Positions 6,008 through 9,452 of a stretch of DNA of 9,452 nt are shown one piece after another. The translations under genes and the position numbers were made by a program. Source of the stretch: Lysobacterales bacterium (lineage in GTDB: Bacteria; Pseudomonadota; Gammaproteobacteria; Xanthomonadales; Rhodanobacteraceae); the NCBI GenBank assembly GCA_013298265.1, contig JAAFHE010000099.1:1-9452 (forward strand), read 5' to 3'. Numbering within the stretch: the first letter of the stretch is position 1; every line of letters begins with the position of its first letter. The notes beneath the pieces are model-generated. The model was not told where the DNA came from, did not search any database, and saw only the letters and a list, made by a program, of their open reading frames with translations.

Positions 6008-6418
6008 ATGGCCACACGAACCGGCACGAAACCCGACGAAGACACGGATGTCGACGCCTTCCTCGCCACGCTCGACCATCCGGCCAAGACAATCGTCGTC
6101 GAGTTGCGCCGGGTCGTGCTCGGCGCCGATGTCCGCATGCGCGACGGCATCAAGTGGAACGCGCCGAGTTTCCGCACGACGGAGTACTTCGCGACGACGA
6201 ACCTGCGTGCGAAGCAGGGCACGGGCCTGATCCTGCATTTCGGCGCTAAGAAGAACGCGATCTCAGCAAGCGGCGTCGATATTCCCGATCCGGCCGGTTT
6301 GCTGCGCTGGCTGGCCAAGGATCGCGCGATGGTCGAATTCTGCGATACCACCGATCTGACGGCCAAAGCGTCGGTGTTGCAGGCGCTGCTGCGTGAATGG
6401 ATCCGCTACGTCGTCTGA
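6008..6418 (+). CDS. DUF1801 (YdhG-like) domain protein
   Basis: This is a 136-residue protein of the DUF1801 family (Pfam PF08818), small single-domain proteins of unknown function related to YdhG. Visible family features are the leading helix DVDAFLATLDHPAKTIVVEL (14-33), the conserved DGIKWNAPSF core (46-55), a beta strand GTGLILHFGAKKN (71-83), and the C-terminal helices to LREWIRYVV (128-136). The KWNAPSF segment is the hallmark of the family. The ATG at 6008 has a GAG 6 nt upstream (5999-6001) and is preferred over the open frame that continues back to 5519 in antisense of the NTF2-like gene. It stands alone on this strand and ends in front of a hairpin shared with the converging RND gene. 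Confidence 0.85.
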   Translation: MATRTGTKPDEDTDVDAFLATLDHPAKTIVVELRRVVLGADVRMRDGIKWNAPSFRTTEYFATTNLRAKQGTGLILHFGAKKNAISASGVDIPDPAGLLRWLAKDRAMVEFCDTTDLTAKASVLQALLREWIRYVV

Positions 6419-6522
6419 GCGATCGCCGGGTTCTGTGAGTCGGTGGATGGTGCGGCGACGATCAGCCGTGCGCGGCCCGGGCGTGAAACCTGGGTCATGA
6501 AGTCGCTGCTGCGTTAACCCGC

Positions 6523-6560
6523 TGCCGTGGCGGGCTGCGACAGCAGTCACCGCCACGGCA
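6523..6560. terminator. 11-bp-stem hairpin between converging genes
   Basis: TGCCGTGGCGG (6523-6533) is the exact reverse complement of 6550-6560. The 16-nt interior can fold again (GCTG at 6534-6537 with CAGC at 6541-6544). It lies 13 nt beyond the RND stop and about 105 nt beyond the DUF1801 stop, so it probably ends or protects both transcripts. No T-run follows on either strand. The rest of the gap 6419-6572 shows nothing else. Confidence 0.6.
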
Positions 6561-6572
6561 CTTGTCGCGCGA

Positions 6573-9452
6573 TCAGCGAGGCGGTGAAGCCGTGGCGAGC
6601 CGCGCCTTCTTGCCTGTGGCGCGCTGGTGGACGCGTTCACGCAGGTCGTCGAGCACGGTATACGCCGCCGGAATCACGACGAGGCTCAGCAGGGTCGAGG
6701 TGATCAGGCCGCCGATTACCGCGATCGCCATCGGTGCGCGGAAGCTCGCATCGGCACCGAAGCCCAGCGCGATCGGCAGCATGCCCGCGCCCATCGCGAG
6801 TGTGGTCATGATGACGGGACGTGCGCGCTTGCGGCAGGCGTCGACGAGGGCGTCGTGCTGGCTCAGGCCGTGGTCCTGTTCGGCGATGACGGCGTAGTCG
6901 ACCAGCAGGATCGAGTTCTTGGTCGCGATGCCGATCAGCATCAGCAGTCCGATCAGTGCCGGCAAGGAGAGGAAATTGTTGGTCAGTAGCAGCATGCCGA
7001 ACGCGCCGCCCGCGCACAGCGGCACGGCGATCAGGATGGTCAGCGGCTGCAGCGCATTGTTGAACAGCAGCAGCAATACGGCGTAGACGCAGAAGATGCC
7101 GGTGCCCATCGCGACGAGGAAGCCGACGAACAGTTCGACGAAGATTTCCGCGTCGCCGGTATTGAGCATCGTCACACCGGGCGGCAGCTTCTGCAGCGAC
7201 GGCAGTTTCTGGATCTCGGTCATGACTTCGCCGAGCGGCCGGCCGTTGAGCTCCATGTTGAATGTGACGTTGCGCTGGCGGCCGTAGCGGTCGAGCTGGG
7301 CCGGGCCGCTGTCGAGGCGGATGCTCGCGACCGACGTGAGCGGCACCGGACCATCGCGGCCGGGGACACGCAGCAGCGCGATCGCCGAGGGCTGGTCGAG
7401 GTCCTGTTCGGCGATACGCACGCGGATCGGTATCTGCCGCTCGGGCAGATTGAGCTTGGCCAGGCGCTGGCGGAAATCGCCGGCTGTGGCGATGCGCGCG
7501 GCTTCAGCGATGTCGGCGGTCGCGACACCGAGATCGGCGGCCCGCAACGGATCCGGCGTGATCACGACTTCGGGACGCAGCAGCGACGCGGTCGAAGTCA
7601 CGCTGCCAAGTCCTGTCAGGCTGCGCAGGTCGCGCTCCAGCGCCTGGCTCGCTTCGAGCAGCAGGCGCGGATTGTCGCCGGCCAGCACGAGTTGCAGCAG
7701 TTCGCCGGGTTCGCTGCTGACGAAGCTGACGCGCACACCGGCCAGGTCCTTGAGGCGCGCGCGCACGTCGCGTTCGAGCACTTTCTGGTGGCGCTCGCGC
7801 GTATCCGGCTTGCCCCAGTCCAGCGTCAGCGTCGCCTTGCGCACATCGCCGACCAGGGATTGGTTCGGGTCGCCCAGGTCCAGCACGCCGCCGATCGCGG
7901 TATAGACGCGCTTGAGTTCCGGCAGATCGGCGAGCGCACGGCGTGCCTGCTCGGCGACGTCGGTGGTCTCCCGCAGGCTTGCGCCGGGCGGCAGTTCCAG
8001 GCTCAGGTTGCTGCGGCCGAGGTCGGCCGGCGGAATGAAGGTGGCCGGAATCAGCGGCACGATCGCGAGCGAGGCGATGAACAGTCCGAACGCGAGCCAC
8101 AAGGTGCGCGTGCGGTGCGCCAGCGCGCTTTCGACGAGGCGCAGATACCAGCGCATCAGCGGGCCTTCCTTCTCCTCATGCGGTCCGGGTTTGAGCAGGT
8201 AGGCCGCCATCATCGGCGTCAGCAGGCGCGCGACCAGTAGCGAGAACAGGACCGCGGTGGCCGCGGTCCAGCCGAATTCGCGGAAGAACTTGCCGGGGAT
8301 GCCGGGCATGAACGCGACCGGCACGAACACGGCGGCGAGGGTCAGCGAGGTCGCGATCACCGCCAGGCCGATCTCGTCGGCCGCATCGGTCGCGGCGTCC
8401 TGCGGCGATTTGCCCATGCCCAGATGACGCACGATGTTCTCGACCTCGACGATCGCATCGTCGACGAGGATGCCGACGACGACTGCGAGCGCGAGCAGCG
8501 TGATCATGTTGAGGCTGAAGCCGAACCAGTGCATCACGGCGAAGGTGGGAATGATCGACAGTGGCAGTGCGAGTGCTGAAATCCACGTCGCGCGCCAGTC
8601 GCGCAGGAACAGCCAGACCACGAGCACGGCCAGCAGGGATCCTTCCCAGAGCATGGTCATCGACGATTCGTAGGAGCCTTCGGCTTCTTCCACCGTGGAG
8701 CTGACTTCGGCGAAGCGCAGGTTGGGGTAGGCGCGGCCGAGTTCTTCCACTTTGGCGCGCACGGCACGGCCGGTGCCGACTTCGCTGGAGCCCCGCGTGC
8801 GCGTGATCGCGAAGCCGACCGCCGGCTTGCCGTCGAGCAGTGCGACCTGGCGTGCTTCGGCCGCCGCGTCGCGGATCTCGGCCAGGGCCGAGAGCTTGAT
8901 CTGGCGCACGTCGGGCAGGCTGATCGGCATGTCGCGTAGCTGCGCGACCGCATCGACCGTGCCGACCGTGCGCACGATCTGTTCGTTGCCGCCCCAGTTG
9001 GCCTTGCCGCCGGGCATTTCCACTTGTACCCGCGCGAGCTGCAGCGACACGGCACCGGCGGTGATGCCGTGCGCTTCCAGCGCGCCGGGCTTGAGGTCGA
9101 TGCGCACTTCGCGTTCGACGCCGCCGGTGCGCTTGACCTGACCCACGCCGGGCACGCTGAACAGTGACTTCGTCACGGTGTCGTCGACGAACCAGCTCAG
9201 CTCGTCAGGCGCGAGCGTGTCGGAGGCGACGGTAAAGCTCAGCATCGTGCCGCCGACGATGTTGACCTTCGCGACGACGGGTTCCTGGATGTCCTGCGGC
9301 AGATCGATGCGGATCCGCGTGATGGCGTCGCGGACTTCGTCGAGTGCCTCGTCCAGGTCGCGGCCGAGTTCGAACTCGATACGCGTATTGGAGACGCCTT
9401 CGTTGACCGTCGATACAAGCTTGTCGATGTCGGCGAGGCTCGCGACGGCGTC
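6573..9452 (-). CDS. RND multidrug efflux permease (AcrB/HAE1 type), N-terminus missing
   Basis: This is an inner-membrane proton-driven pump subunit that works in a tripartite complex with a periplasmic adaptor and an outer-membrane channel. 959 codons are visible and the frame runs out of the right edge; comparison with AcrB suggests about 75 residues are missing. The first visible part (VNEGVSNTRIEFELGRDLDE) is the periplasmic porter region of AcrB-like pumps. The proton-relay aspartates are present in GILVDDAIVEVENIVRH (visible residues 331-332, AcrB D407/D408), and the matching lysine is in GIATKNSILLVDYA (visible residue 845, AcrB K940). The second periplasmic domain lies between. The tail after the last membrane segment is short and basic. 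There is no internal stop or frameshift. The adaptor gene is expected just beyond the right edge, upstream in the same direction. Substrate range cannot be told; HAE1-type multidrug export is likelier than metal export. Confidence 0.93.
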   Translation of the reverse strand, partial: DAVASLADIDKLVSTVNEGVSNTRIEFELGRDLDEALDEVRDAITRIRIDLPQDIQEPVVAKVNIVGGTMLSFTVASDTLAPDELSWFVDDTVTKSLFSVPGVGQVKRTGGVEREVRIDLKPGALEAHGITAGAVSLQLARVQVEMPGGKANWGGNEQIVRTVGTVDAVAQLRDMPISLPDVRQIKLSALAEIRDAAAEARQVALLDGKPAVGFAITRTRGSSEVGTGRAVRAKVEELGRAYPNLRFAEVSSTVEEAEGSYESSMTMLWEGSLLAVLVVWLFLRDWRATWISALALPLSIIPTFAVMHWFGFSLNMITLLALAVVVGILVDDAIVEVENIVRHLGMGKSPQDAATDAADEIGLAVIATSLTLAAVFVPVAFMPGIPGKFFREFGWTAATAVLFSLLVARLLTPMMAAYLLKPGPHEEKEGPLMRWYLRLVESALAHRTRTLWLAFGLFIASLAIVPLIPATFIPPADLGRSNLSLELPPGASLRETTDVAEQARRALADLPELKRVYTAIGGVLDLGDPNQSLVGDVRKATLTLDWGKPDTRERHQKVLERDVRARLKDLAGVRVSFVSSEPGELLQLVLAGDNPRLLLEASQALERDLRSLTGLGSVTSTASLLRPEVVITPDPLRAADLGVATADIAEAARIATAGDFRQRLAKLNLPERQIPIRVRIAEQDLDQPSAIALLRVPGRDGPVPLTSVASIRLDSGPAQLDRYGRQRNVTFNMELNGRPLGEVMTEIQKLPSLQKLPPGVTMLNTGDAEIFVELFVGFLVAMGTGIFCVYAVLLLLFNNALQPLTILIAVPLCAGGAFGMLLLTNNFLSLPALIGLLMLIGIATKNSILLVDYAVIAEQDHGLSQHDALVDACRKRARPVIMTTLAMGAGMLPIALGFGADASFRAPMAIAVIGGLITSTLLSLVVIPAAYTVLDDLRERVHQRATGKKARLATASPPR

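Noticed and set aside
7504..8100. Long minus-strand frame inside the RND permease region
   Set aside because: It overlaps the RND frame completely, is Arg/Ala-rich, and the RND frame carries the conserved motifs.

Overview
The window is high-GC bacterial DNA with densely packed genes and strongly G/C-biased third codon positions. The protein types (a secreted M14 peptidase, a CrgA-like LysR regulator, an HAE1-type RND pump, many Ala/Arg-rich proteins) suggest a Gram-negative proteobacterium, probably near the Xanthomonadales. That placement rests on protein flavour only; there is no rRNA or other marker here. I see no tRNA, rRNA, CRISPR array, insertion sequence or phage gene.

Layout, left to right. 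Positions 1-60 may hold the start of a leftward gene that leaves the window (weak call). A small COG2388-type GNAT acetyltransferase (234-509, +) converges on a secreted M14 zinc carboxypeptidase (600-2369, -), with a 14-bp-stem hairpin between them. Next, on the minus strand and read right to left, is a compact cluster: MFS transporter (3117-4373), a 43-residue single-pass membrane protein (2986-3117) and a cupin protein (2609-2992). It ends at a good intrinsic terminator (2469-2498). A CrgA-like LysR regulator (4472-5380, +) is divergent from the MFS gene and is the natural candidate regulator of the cluster. LysR converges, with a 6-nt gap, on an NTF2/SnoaL-like protein (5387-5869, -). That gene is divergent from a DUF1801 protein (6008-6418, +), and the shared upstream region holds a perfect 7-bp dyad and an extended -10 box. 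DUF1801 converges on a large RND efflux permease (6573-9452, -), across an 11-bp-stem hairpin. The permease is cut at its N-terminus by the right edge.

How the genes may work together: the only set with clear functional linkage is LysR / MFS / small membrane protein / cupin. The inferred model is a regulated transporter with a co-translated mini-membrane protein and a cytoplasmic cupin enzyme or sensor. The small protein joins its neighbours by a TGATG stop/start overlap on one side and a 7-nt overlap on the other, and the cupin's Shine-Dalgarno sequence lies inside its coding region. This is the least ordinary part of the window. The rest looks like normal chromosomal housekeeping or accessory content.
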